A DNA stretch of 64,000 nucleotides, taken from the NCBI GenBank assembly GCA_904063045.1, contig CAJFCJ010000007.1, positions 306,819-370,818 of the forward strand, in the 5' to 3' direction. The position numbers were made by a program, and so were the translations under genes. Each line of letters starts with the position of its first letter. The stretch's first letter is position 1. This document shows positions 1 through 12,500 of the stretch, piece by piece. The DNA comes from Dimorphilus gyrociliatus (Eukaryota; Annelida; Polychaeta; Dinophilidae). The notes beneath the pieces are model-generated. The model saw only the letters and a list, made by a program, of their open reading frames with translations, was not told where the DNA came from and ran no database searches.

Positions 1-2733
1 ACTTTATCTATTAATAATTCGGATGACATCATAAATATATAGAATGCAACGTTGCAGAAATTTACGAATATATAATTCCCAGTTATTTTCTTTACCATTT
101 GCTCAAATATGATTTTACCATAAAAAATTGCTACAGACAAGCGTGAACAACTATGCGAATAGTTTAATAATTAAAACGTAAAAACGTTTATAAAATAAAT
201 AAAGACGTATTGAAATATTCAATTAGTTCAAAGATTATAGTCAATTCGAATGAATAGATGTCAGAATTACTTAAAAAAATTGAATAAATAACTATGCAGG
301 TATTCAACACTTCATGCTTGACAGACAGAATAATACGTAGATCATGCGCTCTATCATATATGCATTATACTATAAATAAATAAATAATTTAACATCAGCT
401 ATATGGAGTATATATTCTATATGGTTGTATACTATATATTTTATCTTGTACCAGAAAAAATCAATAGCCGCCAGGTGGCAGTGAGACTATTTCATCATCT
501 GTCGGCGTCCAGAGCATTTAAATCCGATAAAGGGAACGTAAAGTAATTATTAAAGGATAACGTAGATGTTTATCGGAGAAAAAAAACTTTGACAATTCTC
601 GTAAGTAAAGAAAAAGCCTGTAAGAAAGAGATGAAAGACTTTATCCCTAATCTTACAAGTAAATTAATACTAAAGTAAAGAAACAAAAATGTATTTTACG
701 CTAGCTCGTATGTTTATAAATACTTTATGAGTAGGTAGTTTAATGTGCACATAGGATTATCTTGTTTGTCAATGGTACAACTTTTAAAAATAAATTATAC
801 CCTATTTTATTTTCTAAAAGAATTGACATTTTCAAATGAAAAGAGAAGACTCTTTCTTCTCAGTTGATTAATTTTTGCTAATGGCTTTTAAGAGTTGTAT
901 GCGAAAAACTTTGAAACGATTGTAGTAAGCGTTGAAAAGAGAAAAAGGAGCTGAACGGCAAAAATTGATTGGAGATAGTCAACGAAAAAAATTGCTGGAA
1001 AATCGAAAAAATAAAGAGAGGGAAGCGGGAATGTGGGATAGAGAAAGAGTACGAATATATGTGAATGTCGGGGACTGCAGTAAACAGCAGGGCTGAGAAA
1101 CATGAACTTGTCATTTGCCTAATAGCACGCATTATAAGTTATAGTGCATCCCCTAAAAGGAGGCTGCAATTGAAATAACTGGAACGGAAGCGATAGATAG
1201 AGAGAAAGAAGGAACAGACGAATGCGTACACATAAAAGAAGCACGCATGTGCCGATTGGGAGCTATGATAAAGTAAAGTACTTAAAATGGAATTTCGCAA
1301 TGTAATTAGTAAAACGTGCTCGTCAGAGCAATCCAAGCACATTGTGTGGACCTGCTAAAAAAAAAGAAAAAAGAGAAAGTAGCGAAATTTAACTCAGTTT
1401 AGGCCTAAGTACTTTTAAGCGTGAAAATAGAAATTTTTGTTGACAATATTGACGCGAACGTTGGTTACAAAAAAAAAACGGGTAAAACAGGAAAATTGCC
1501 TACCAATAACAATTATGGCGAAAAAAAATTACTAATAGAACAACAAACGAATATAATAGTTTGATATTTTTACGATTATGAATAATATTAATATTAATAA
1601 TAATAATAAAAATGATGAATAAGACTGGCATTTATAAGCTAAGATTATCAATATAAGATAGTCGCATGTGTAACCAAATAAAAATTACCACTTGCTAAAC
1701 GGTCGGACAATAGCGGGCAAATACCCAGGGGGGCAATTCACACTGATTATGTGGGCCAGATATGAGGTCTTTTCAAGTATTCAATTAGTCACAAATTACA
1801 TTCATTGATTGACGGCTTGACAGCTTGCAAGTAGGTCATGTCGCAGCGTCACCTTGGACATATTTTCACCTGTCGATTTTGAACAACTGTTCAACTCAGA
1901 AGTTTCGTTTATTGATGTGATCAAGAGAATTTCTAATTTAATCAATTGATTTTTACATATTTACAAAACTTGGTATATTCGTTTTCATTGTATTATATAT
2001 TTATTGACCAACAAATCGCCAATTGCTAAATATAGCTAAAGGAGAGCTATGCACATATTGACTATGTAAATAAGGGACGCCTTGTTATAATAGACTTAAA
2101 CACCTTCCTATATTTGTTTAACTGTCGACCGGAACAGTGTATCTTAGTTAACAGGAAAGTTTAACCCCGCAGAAATTCTAGACGACCTAAATCCATTATT
2201 TATACAGTCGGCAATTCTACATCTTAAATTTCACAGTTTTATCAATATTTACATTTTTACAGGATCGCTACAAGTGCAAATGGGCTTACTTAGGCAAACC
2301 ACAACAAATTGCAGTGATTGAGAGAAGGTGGGGAGGGAAGATACACAAAGAAAACAAGAAATTCATCACGTGATTGACCAAACAACCAATCAGAGTCGAT
2401 CTTTCAGTCATGTGACACCTTAACAATGTATCCTACATTCAGTCGTTGCATCCCGCCAGTAATAGCATATTATTCGATAAATCGGTTTCTAGTTTAAAAT
2501 GCTATCAAGCTATTGAATTTTAGAATTTTGGAAAGTGAAAAACCCGACTGGAAGATTTTGACTATTCAGGATAATTTTTCGGATAATTGAAAAACTGATC
2601 CAGCATAAAGAGAAATATAATAAGACTTCATCGAAATTAGCCGAATTAAACAAGAATGGAATAAAAGAAGTGAAGAAATAGAACAAAATATACAAAGAGA
2701 AAATAACGCTAAGACTCATTTAGTGTTCAGTAA
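1..2733. other. Intergenic region upstream of Frizzled
   Basis: No convincing coding exon on either strand; the open frames are short, low-complexity and lack splice context. The part nearest the Frizzled start holds a palindromic E-box (ATCACGTGAT, 2365-2374) and a CCAAT box (CCAATCA, 2386-2392), about 350 bases before the ATG, so the promoter probably lies around 2.3-2.7 kb. This is inference from motifs only. Confidence 0.5.
2365..2392 (+). promoter_or_regulatory. E-box plus CCAAT box in putative Frizzled promoter
   Basis: A CACGTG E-box inside the palindrome ATCACGTGAT is followed 11 bases later by CCAATCA. Both are common proximal promoter elements (bHLH-Zip and NF-Y sites). They lie 340-370 bases upstream of the Frizzled ATG. 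The role is inferred from sequence and position only. Confidence 0.3.
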
Positions 2734-4648
2734 ATGAAAAACATGAGTAATCGATTGCGATTAATATCCTTAATTCTTCTCATTTTCTGTTCTTCAATCA
2801 ACTGTAAAAGAAGTGAACAAAAATGCGAAGAAATCACAATTCCTCTCTGCGTTGGAATAGGTTACAATTTTACAAAAATGCCAAACCAGTTCAATCACAT
2901 GAGTCAACATGAAGCTGGTCTGGAGGCTCACCAATTTATCCCTCTGGTGAAAATTGATTGCTCTCCATATTTAAAATTTCTTTTATGCTCTATGTATGTT
3001 CCAATTTGCCTGAAAAATTATCATAAACCTTTACCAGCTTGCCGGAGTGTTTGTTTAAAAGCTCGAAGAGGATGTGAACCTATTATGGAAAGGGTGAGTT
3101 TGGATAAGAGTAAACATAGTATATGTAGTGTTCAATAGATATGCGTGTATACACAGTGTATCCGTTTATGCGCATTTAGTATCCCTAAATACGAAAGAGT
3201 CCATTAACGGTTTATAGTGAAGTGTGCTAAACCGATGATTGTCATTAGGCGCTTAGAAAGGAAGTTGACTTAGTGGTACAATGACGCCACTAACGAGCAA
3301 TGACGTAACCGCCTACTCGTCTAAATGTTCCGGCACTAAACCGATCTTGACCTACTAACCTAATTCTTTTCTCCTTTTCCACTTGAAACAGTATGGATTC
3401 TTCTGGCCGAAGAGAATGGATTGCAACAAATTACCTGTCCACGGAGACACCAAAAACCTGTGCATGCCATACAACGTAACAGAGCCACGCAGGAAACCCG
3501 AAAACTGTCCGTGCAGGTGCAGTGGTTCCTATGTTCCAATAACCAGTAAAAGGAGTATTTTATATAACCAAGTGCGCACTGGAGGAGTTTTAAATTGTGC
3601 TGAATCGTGTCATTCTGCTTTTTTTAAGGATGACGAAAAAACTTTTGCTTCATTTTGGATAGGCTTATGGGGAGCCCTTTGTTGTATTTCCACCCTCATG
3701 ACGGTCAGTACGTTTCTCGTCGATAGAGATCGTTTTCGTTACCCTGAGAGACCAATTGTTTTTTTGTCGGCGTCCTATTTACTTGTTTCTATTGGATACT
3801 TAATTCGGTTAATTGTTGGACACGAAAAGATTGCATGCGATGGAAATGTATTAAGATATGGTTCTACTGGTCCAGCTTTATGCACAGCCGTTTTCTTTCT
3901 TACATACGCTGGAGCAAATGCTGCCTCTGTTTGGTGGGTTATACTTACTTTCACCTGGTTCCTTGCCGCAGGTATTAAATGGGGTCAGGAAGCGATATCG
4001 AGTTACTCTACTTATTTCCATATAACGGCATGGTTCATTCCAATTGCTCAAACCATTGCTGTTCTCTCATTGTCTTTGATCGACGGAGATCCAGTTGCTG
4101 GCATTTGCTCTGTTGGTAATACTTCTTTAGCTTCATTTAGAGGTTTTCTCCTTGCGCCTCAACTCGTCTACTTGATGCTCGGATCTGTCTTTCTTCTAGC
4201 TGGTTTTATGTCATTATTTAGAATACGATCCGTCATCAAAGCTCAAGGACGTTCTAGAACTGATAAACTTGAGAAATTAATGATCAGAATTGGAGTGTTT
4301 AGCGTCCTCTATACATTGCCAGCAGCCACTGTAATAGGTTGTTTATTCTACGAAGAAAGAGAACGGCTGAATTGGCAGAGGTCAATTAATTGCGACTGTA
4401 TTAAGAGGAAGCAACCAGATTTCTCAGTGTTTATGCTTAAATATTTTATGCAACTAGTTGTAGGTACGACTTCCGGATTTTGGATTTGGACTAGTAAGAC
4501 CTTAGACAGTTGGAGAAAATGTTTAACTCATGCCTTCTGCTGGAGAAGACGAAGGGAATTAAGAGAAGGAAGTGTACGAAGTGAAGCAAAATACGCCCCC
4601 TATCGTGCTAATCAAGTAAAATTGTTAACGCCTTTAACGAACGTTTGA
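2734..4648 (+). CDS. fzd5/8: Frizzled-5/8-type Wnt receptor
   Basis: Exons 2734-3093 and 3392-4648 (phase 0 junction) give 538 residues. Residues 1-24 form a signal peptide. A cysteine-rich Wnt-binding domain follows (about 30-150), with QFNHMSQHEAGLEAHQF and the LCSMYVPIC block typical of Fz5/8; the intron interrupts it just before YGFFWPKRMDC. Seven hydrophobic segments follow (about 195-480). The cytoplasmic tail carries the KTxxxW Dishevelled-binding motif (KTLDSW, 489-494) and ends in TNV, a class I PDZ-ligand form. It should be a plasma-membrane receptor for canonical Wnt signalling. The start is the first in-frame ATG before the signal peptide; a second Met lies three codons on. The 3' end converges on the MAP2K gene with 195 bases between stops. 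Assignment to Fz5/8 rather than another Frizzled rests on the CRD wording. Confidence 0.95.
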
Positions 4649-4843
4649 CATGCTCAACCGAAGCTTCTTGCCTGTTATCTATACATAGAAAAACGTCACA
4701 GTATTAGCTTAGAAGGTGTTTGCACTGTTTGTTATTTGTCTAATTATTATTGAACTAGTTTTAAATAGAGTACAACTATTTTTTTAGAACTATTTAAAAT
4801 ATTCTTTACTGAAAGATAAACAGTTGGGTCACTAAATTCATGA

Positions 4844-6579
4844 TTACAATTGCATTGTATCCAATACTCGACAGACGTAATCAGAAATGTCCTCATTTTT
4901 ATAATTCTTTATGAAAGTCATTTGCATTAAATCGGGGTAGGAGGGACGGTTTTCAGCCCTTTTTTGCAAACTAAGAAGAAAAAATAACAATGTTTTAATT
5001 AGTTTTGAATGTTGTTTAAGTAAACAAAGCAAATTAATGCTTACCAGCTATTGATGCAGTCGCACATTTCATTTGAAAAGTCAGAATGGGACAAATGAGG
5101 AGGCTCTCCGTCCACAACTTCTTTCAGCATTTCAAACGGCGTCGTCCACCGACTATATGGATATTTACCTTTAGCAATTTCAACAAAAGATACACCTATA
5201 CTCCAAACATCTGAAGCAGTCGTATATTGGTCAGAGCCTGGACCTTCTATTCTCTCTGGAGCCATATATGGTTTACATCCGGCGTCTTTAGTATTTGCAT
5301 AGGAATCGACCAAATTTCCTGATATTCCGAAATCGCAAATTTTTACGGCGCCCTGCCTATTAACCAACATATTGGACGGTTTCACGTCTCGGTGAATGAC
5401 CTTTAGTTCTGTTTTTAAAAAATAGAGAGCGCTCAATATGCAGTAGACCATTTTCCCTAAAACTTTTTCCTTAAGCGGTAAGTTATTCGCATATGCACTC
5501 TTGTAAAATTTATCTAAAGATGTCGACATTAATTCCATGCATATCCAAATCTCACTCTCTCTAAATAGACTACCATAGAACGTGACCACGAATGGACAGC
5601 TAACGCTTCTCATAATTATACTTAAATCGGTTAAAGAACGTTTTTGTTCTGTCCCATTTACAGTAAATGGTATTCGTTTGACTGCCATGAGAGTGCCTGA
5701 AGGGATATGCTGCCATTTCTCCACTTGACCATAAGCTCCTCTACCCAAATTTGAGTTAAGTAATAGCAGATCGCGAAAATCTACTTTGTGTTGTTGACCA
5801 TTTAGCGTAATTGTTGTTTCATCCGTCGGTAAATTTTGCGGTCTACGAGGTGGTTCAGACGGGGGAGGTATTATAGAAAGAGAGTGAACTTTAATTATAT
5901 CAGATTCTTTTGAAAATTCCCCATATCCAGAACTATTGATTGCTCGTACTCGAAATAAATATTTTTTATTCTCTTTCAATTGCAGTATTTTGCATGTTGT
6001 ACTGCCTGCAGTATCCCTCTTCATTTGCTTATTTGGAACGGTTTGCCACTTATTACTGTTTAAGAGACTGATTTGGATTTCATAATCGATTATTGAATCT
6101 GATCCATTATTGACTGGAGTCGACCACTCTATTGTTACCTCTCTTTTACCCTCGTTAATTTTTTCTGGTTTTCCGGGTGCAGAAGGGACACGGTTACTCG
6201 AATCTAAAATCCGGGTGTAAAAAAAACATCAAGATTTAGACACTAGTAGAAACGTAAAAAAAAAGATACGATAGTTTACGGAGCGATCGTAAACATGCTC
6301 TCATCGAACTAGTTATGCGATTGGCTAAATTTCTAGAACGTTGAGCACTTGGATATGATAATCGTTCTTAAGCTAAAACTGCTCATCGATCGCATACTAT
6401 AAATTGACCAGAAGTGAATAAATGTGTTTTTCATTACAATGCTGTCATATATATGCAAGTGATCAGTTGTAAAAGCAAGAAATGACGAGTCAATTAACAG
6501 GTTGGAGCAAATTATAGAACACAGCTGAAATAAGTCGAATCTCACCATCTTTTAGAATGTCGTTATTCGCGTCAGCCAT
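4844..6579 (-). CDS. MAP kinase kinase 3/6 with N-terminal fibronectin III domain
   Basis: Minus-strand exons 6579-6546, 6203-5045 and 4970-4844 join in phase to 439 residues. After an 11-residue leader (MADANNDILKD) comes an FN3 domain at about 21-116, with the strand-B Trp (VTIEW) and the YLFRVRAINSSGYG signature. Then a linker and a complete kinase domain: glycine loop GRGAYG (about 166-171), MAVKR lysine 187, HRD aspartate 284, DFG 302-304, activation-loop Ser312 and Thr316 in the S-x-x-x-T spacing phosphorylated in MKK3/6, and APE 326-328. TVNGTEQKR, CPFVVTFYG and STSLDKFYK match MKK3/6 (p38 activators; fly licorne) better than MKK4 or MKK7. FN3 and kinase sit in one uninterrupted exon, so the fusion cannot be a splicing mistake. 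The gene is divergent from EXOSC5. Kinase identity is sure; use of the first exon is a prediction. Confidence 0.9.
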
Positions 6580-7020
6580 TAATAATGATAAACAACTAAT
6601 CCAGCTACTCTAAATACAATTTTTAAAAGAAAATTGAAACAGTTATGCGAATCTAAATCGCATTGAAAATTTGAGGATCTCTCTCATGAGTGATTCACTC
6701 TCAGAATTCCTCTCTCAGCGGAAATGACGACACTATACTACCGGTTATATTTAACTATACCGGTCAAAAGTATTTTAACGAGGTGAAGGTCTCTCTCTTC
6801 GAAAATTTTTCTTTAGAACTATCGACTACACTATTTCGATTCCCTAATTCGTTTAGTACCCAACATTAACTATATCATCCAAATAGTCATATTTCTTCTT
6901 ATTGTCATAGTATCCTATTTCTATTTGGTAAAATTAACTCTAAGCTACAGTCCTACTGCATTTCGGATAATTCTCTGTAGACGCAAAAGTTACAAGTGAA
7001 AAAGTTAAAAGAGCGATATA
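6580..7020. promoter_or_regulatory. Shared divergent promoter region, MAP2K / EXOSC5
   Basis: There are 441 bases between the predicted ATG of the minus-strand kinase gene and the ATG of plus-strand EXOSC5. No coding signal is seen. Head-to-head spacing this short implies a bidirectional promoter. It contains repeated GAGAG/CTCTC tracts (6678-6715, 6787-6798) but no clear TATA box. Confidence 0.4.
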
Positions 7021-7614
7021 ATGGGCATTTGTGAATTCGGCGTGATTACAAAAGCCGATGGTTCTGCAAGATATATTACTGATAAATCAGATGCAATTTG
7101 TGCTGTATATGGACCAATTGAAGTTAAACTATCTAAAGAGCTAATTGATAGATCTAGTATTGAAGTTCAGGTTTATCCGAAATCGGGTAATACTGGCCCT
7201 CCTGAAAGATTGGTTGAAACCATAATACGGACAACTCTTGACAGTGTTGTTCTGACAAAGTACTATCCAAGATCAGCTATCAGTGTGATTGTACAACTGA
7301 AGCATGACTTTGATCTTTCGTGTGTTTTAAATTCTGTTTGTCTCGCCTTACTCGATGCAGCCATACCAATGAAAACCATGTTTTCTGCGATTTCTGTTTC
7401 TAAATCAGATTTAGACAATTCATGCTTAAATGATTCAACAATGAACTTTGTTCTCGATCGAAACTACAAAGTGCTAACATCGTATAGTAATGGAATATGG
7501 AAAGAAGATGAACTTAAATTGGCCTTAACATTCGCAACCAAAAAAGCGGAATCGATCTTTGAATTTTATAAATCATCTATAGAACGTAAACTGTTGAAAG
7601 AAGAGAGAAGCTGA
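7021..7614 (+). CDS. EXOSC5: Exosome complex component RRP46 (EXOSC5)
   Basis: A single uninterrupted 197-residue frame, the only intronless gene found here. It is one RNase PH fold from end to end: DGSARYITDKSDAICAVYGPIEVK near the N-terminus, PPERLVETIIRTT, PRSAISVIVQL, and LNSVCLALLDAAIPMKTMF, all matching RRP46/EXOSC5. In animals the RNase PH-like subunits form the catalytically inactive six-member ring of the RNA exosome, which threads RNA to Rrp44/Rrp6 in nucleus and cytoplasm. The length is close to the usual size for the family. The ATG is the first in frame and follows an AT-rich leader. A polyadenylation signal AATAAA at 7687-7692 lies 73 bases after the stop. Confidence 0.93.
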   Translation: MGICEFGVITKADGSARYITDKSDAICAVYGPIEVKLSKELIDRSSIEVQVYPKSGNTGPPERLVETIIRTTLDSVVLTKYYPRSAISVIVQLKHDFDLSCVLNSVCLALLDAAIPMKTMFSAISVSKSDLDNSCLNDSTMNFVLDRNYKVLTSYSNGIWKEDELKLALTFATKKAESIFEFYKSSIERKLLKEERS

Positions 7615-7686
7615 TAACTATGCAGAAGAATCCTTTATTTGTATAGATGCCTTTCTCTTTTTGAATATATTACATCTTCACAAACC

Positions 7687-7715
7687 AATAAATTGTTAGA
7701 TTTGTCTATTTTATT
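7687..7715. promoter_or_regulatory. Crossing polyadenylation signals of two convergent genes
   Basis: AATAAA at 7687-7692 on the plus strand suits EXOSC5. AATAAA on the minus strand (TTTATT at 7710-7715) suits MRPL2. Cleavage normally falls 10-30 bases downstream, so each mRNA should run past the other gene's signal and the two 3' ends should overlap in antisense. Confidence 0.5.
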
Positions 7716-7772
7716 CAATTTTACATGAATTTTATCTAAATTCTTTAGGAATATGAGGAAATTTTAACAATC

Positions 7773-8805
7773 CTAAGTAGAAAATGTAAACACCTCTTTG
7801 GGAGGTTCCAATGGTTGATTATAAACAACCGCTGGTTTCATTGGTTTAATTTTTCTACCGAATCTGCCATCCTTTCTATGCCATCTACCGGATCGCGGTC
7901 TTATCCCTAACCATCTTTTTTCTCCAAATTTCTTAAATTTTTTCTTATTATGATCAACGTTTGATACTCGACCGACAACCGCTAAGCACTCTCTTGAGAT
8001 TTCCATCTCTCTTTTAGACGGCATTTTTATAATTACAGACTCGTCTATTTTACGCACGATTTGAGCGCTCGTTCCAGCCGATACGGCAACTTGTGCTCCT
8101 TTTCCTGGCCGTCTTTCAATGCAGCTAATTATTGTTCCTACTGGAAGAGAGCCAACTGGATGAGCGTCTCCTTCTTGAGCTCTTATAGGTGTTTCTGTAA
8201 GCTTACGCGTAGTCTTTATTAAATCCCCTACTTTCATCGACTGTTAAAAAAGTTAAAACATCATGTAAAGAAAGTTACGCAATTTTTGATTATGCATTAT
8301 TACTTCATTTGCAATAATCCATCTTTTTTTCTCTCCGGAAGTTACCAAAGCAATGTGAGCCGTCCTACATTTATCAGGTATAATTTCTGTAATCCTTTCG
8401 ATCAGTTCTCCACTTTCGTTCATATTGTCCGCTTCAGGGGCATCACGTTGCCTGGAGATCATTCGATACTCTTTTTTCAAACCGCCTCCACGTTTATGAT
8501 TCCATATCCGACCGTTTGGACCCCGACCTCCAGTGCGATTCATTGGAAGTGGGTCAACTGTATACTCATAGCGATCTTTATATGGTACCCATGGTTCCCA
8601 TTTGCCAGTATTTTTACTAGGTTCTTTGAAAATTGGCACTCGTCTACTATCAAGATTACGTGATACTATAGAGGTGGTAGTGAGGTTTTTTCTGTTCAAA
8701 GGACATCTTTAAATAATTTGCACACTAACAGCTCATGTATACATACGCTAAATTAAGTTCTGTTAATGATACTCGGGCTAGACGAAACGTTAAATTTCTA
8801 AGCAT
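7773..8805 (-). CDS. MRPL2: Mitochondrial large-subunit ribosomal protein uL2m (MRPL2)
   Basis: Minus-strand exons 8805-8747, 8706-8304 and 8240-7773 join in phase (2, then 0) to 309 residues, close to the mammalian length. Exon 1 encodes a basic, amphipathic leader (MLRNLTFRLARVSLTELN) fitting a mitochondrial targeting peptide. The body has L2 hallmarks: RTGGRGPNGRIWNHKRGGG in the N-terminal half, then VGDLIKTT, HPVGSLPVGTIISCIERRPGKGAQVAVSAGTSAQIVRK, and the C-terminal RWLGIRPRSGRWHRKDGRFGRK. L2 contacts 23S-type rRNA near the peptidyl-transferase centre. Intron 1 is only 40 nt. Without this intron the exon-2 frame has no ATG, which supports the three-exon model. The gene converges on EXOSC5 and is divergent from the coiled-coil gene. 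Confidence 0.93.
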
Positions 8806-9506
8806 GTTTCATACACATGTATCTGTAGTGAGCGATATTAAGAGATTTAATAAATCTATCATAGTACAATAGAAATTTATGAAAATATAAAAATACTTAC
8901 ATTCGAAATATGATAAACAAATTGTAATAGATGACGATTAAATACTTTTCATACAATGTACAAGCAATATTCTCAATTAAAGAAGCAAAATTTTCAAATG
9001 TAACATTCAGATTAGAATTTTTGTAGAAATATTCTTGAGTAGTATCTAAGTTGATATTTATACCAAACTAGAACAATAGAATAAAAAATAATGATGAAAA
9101 AAATTAAATTACTTAATTAAATGATTTTTAATAAAAAAAAAGAGTAAAGTATTATAAACGAACTTTCAACAAATAGAATAAATAGAAAAGTTTCTATGAT
9201 AAACGTACTACATAAGTACAAAGGTTTCCTCAATGATTGGGAGTAGTAGTAGTAAATGATGTAAATATTATGCTTCGTAAATTGTTTTTTTTTTTAATAT
9301 TACTAATTTAAAATGTTATGGAAAAGATCTTAAATTAGAGTGGAATATTTTGAAAGAATTATAATAATTTGTAATAAGTTTAAGCCTATTTTAAGAGATA
9401 TTTTAAAAGTCAAATTTAAAAATTAATTTAAATAAGCGAGAAAATTATTAGCATCATTGAAAAAATTGTAAAAAATCTGTGTAAAATTTAAAAGGGACAG
9501 AGAAAT
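8806..9506. other. Divergent intergenic region, MRPL2 / coiled-coil gene
   Basis: About 700 bases of AT-rich sequence between two divergently oriented starts. No coding exon is visible on either strand. It presumably holds both promoters. The coiled-coil gene could have an earlier non-coding or coding exon here that I cannot recognise. Confidence 0.4.
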
Positions 9507-12500
9507 ATGATTAAAAAACATGATAGGACCATGCGAGAATACAGAAACACCCGATTCCGAACTATTGAATTGGAGAAGTCCACAATAGATGATCAACATG
9601 AAATGCGTGGGATAGGAGAGATGTACAACAAGAGTACGTAATTAGTGAAATACAAGCGGATTCTCGGAATGTAAAATAATAAAAGAAATTACATGCTAAA
9701 AATAGTGACCTTTTTACAGAAACAGGTAGGAAAAGTACGGATCGGGGAGAAGAACACAGAGACAAGCAAGCCTACCAACAGGAAAACGTTGTTGAACACT
9801 TGAAAGTATACCAAAGAAAATTAAGAATAAGAGAAGGTCAATATCAGATTCTTCGGCAAGTAATTGGAGAAACAACTGTGAGAAGAATTTTAAAGAATTT
9901 AGTATTGCCGAATCCTATGCCAGAAGCTGTTTCTAGGTCGGGAAGTTTGAGTGAAAGGTTAATAGATGTTGAACACAGAATGCAGCAAATAGAGACGGAC
10001 CACTCAATCGGAGTTGAAAGGTTAAATACAATGAAAGATGAAGAAAAGGACCTGAGTAAAGATGTTGATTCCTTAGAGCATGACTTTATTAGTTTGCAAA
10101 AAGACTTGTTAAATTCTCAAAAAGAAAGGCAGGAATACTACAATATATTTAACAATATCCAAAACAATACTATTAAGAACGTTAGTAACAATATTCGTAT
10201 CACTGGCAATATTTAAATAGGCTCAGAATAAGCAATTTTATAAACAGTCTAATTTCTCTCTAATACAAATTACTCTTTTTCCAGGAAAAAGATATAAAAA
10301 GCGAATTAAGAAGGATAGTTGAAATTCAATTCGGAGAAAAGCAGACACTTTTAGGAAAGATGGCCAAATTAAAAAGAAAGAATAACGCTTTACAGGAAAA
10401 TTTATGTACTCTACAAGATGAGGTATACTGTAGTTAAACTTAATATGATATAACACCTAAGTCGCATTTATAAACTATATATAAAGAAATCAGCTTGAAC
10501 ATAATACCATATTTCACCATTAACACTCCTTTATTGATTATAGATTGACTAACGATTTCGTTAGAAGGTTGAAATAAGCTATAAATATAAATAATAGTAT
10601 AAATTATTATAAAAAGACTAAAATTTAAATTTAAAACTAAGGAAAAAACTAAAATTTCACATCAATAGACTTCTTAAAGGAAAATTTCAACGAAAAAGCT
10701 GTTTGAAAGATGTTAAACCCCTTTAGAAGTCCGATAGAATTTAGTATATTTATAAAAAAAATCATTTTAATGGTTTCTTATGAAAAAACAAACGTATTAA
10801 ATTTTTAAATTTACATCTCAGTGTTAACAGATTATTGTATTAATGTTATATTAATTACATTATTAGGTTTATATTCTTTATATATAAATACAGTATATAC
10901 TATATATCTATTTATCTATATGTAAATTTATATATATACAGTATATATATATATATTTATTTATTTATTTCACATCTTATATACATTTATCGAATATTCT
11001 CATGAATTTACTATTATATTGTAAGACTATTATAAAAAAACAAGAGTTATTTCCAATAACAATCGACAGCCAGAGGGTGATGACGAGAGTATTCTGAAGT
11101 TGATCGAGCAAAACAAAGCCTTCCGTATGCAAATTGCAACTTTGGAAATGACTTCCTCTGAATTACGATGTTTGCTATCCGAAGAATACCAAAGAAGTGA
11201 AAAGTATTCGAATTTTAATGAAGTTATTAGAGAAAAAGACGAATTATTACATTTAGTTGATAAATTACAAAGTCGTATACGTTCTTACGAAAAGGTAGGA
11301 TGGAGGAAATTCGACAACTGACTAATAAGATAGCTTTTTTTTCTTTCTAGTTGAAAAGGAGTATTAATCAAGATGAAAGGATAACGGATTTACAAAATCG
11401 TATCGAACAATTGGTTTCAGAGAAGATTACTGTTGAAGCTAAATACAAAAAAATTAAGGAGCATCTGGATTCATCCAAAGTTAGATACAATTTAAATTCA
11501 TTAATTAATTAATTACACTTGCCAGAAAAGTAAACTATTAAGCCTTCGTATTAAACATTTTATAATAGCAGAAAACCTCATTTAATGATGCTAAACATTG
11601 TGGACATGTACAAGATTCTATTGGTGAAATAATGCGCATGCGCCATTCCATTGAGAAGTTACAAGAGGAGTATGATTTTCCTTCTTTATAGATTAACAAA
11701 TAGTTTTATTGTATATTTGTAACGGATTTTTTAAAATGATAATGACTCGCCTTCTCTATTTCTCTCTCCTTCCATTTTTGCCTTACTACGTCTCTCTGAT
11801 AAATTGAGTCCGGCAATGTAATAGGCCTATAGCTTAGTTGTTGGGTTCACTGGAATCGACAATTTTTAGTGCTTCCATGCGAGATTAAGTTAATATTGCA
11901 AAAAATCGATATCAGATGGCGTTATTAGTGCTATTTCTATTCTTTCTTTCATACAAAAGTCCATATATCTAGCTATATCCAAATTGGTAATTGTATTTTT
12001 TTTTCTTGTTTATTATATAGGAACGAATACTTTAAAAACGAAAACATTGATTTAGAAAAAGAATTAGCAGACTTAAACAATCGTCTACAATCAGTTCAAA
12101 AGGATAATTTAACTTTAAGTCAGGAACGGGTCAAGGACCATGAATTTAAATTGAATAATAATGAGAATAGAATTAGTAATAATGAATTATTAAAGTTGGA
12201 AACTAAATTAGAAAATATTGAAAGTAAATTAGAAACAGAGAGAAAGTTAAGAGTGTTAGATAACGATAAATTACAAGCTGTACAAAAAAAAATGGAAGAA
12301 GAGAAAGACCTAATTAAGATGTTAGAAGAAAAATTAAACAATGAGGGAATAAAAGTAAAAAATGTTGAAATTGAGAAAGAGGTTCTTGAAAAGACGGTGA
12401 AAAATTTGACTGAAAGTTTAAGTAAAGTTGAAGCACTTCGTGAGAAAGAAATTGAATTAAATAAGACATTGGAAGGTGATGTTGTAAAAATAAAAAGTGA

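Noticed and set aside
6333-6548. 71-codon minus-strand frame in the MAP2K first intron
   Set aside because: It overlaps the intron and the end of the predicted first exon in another frame, and has no domain.
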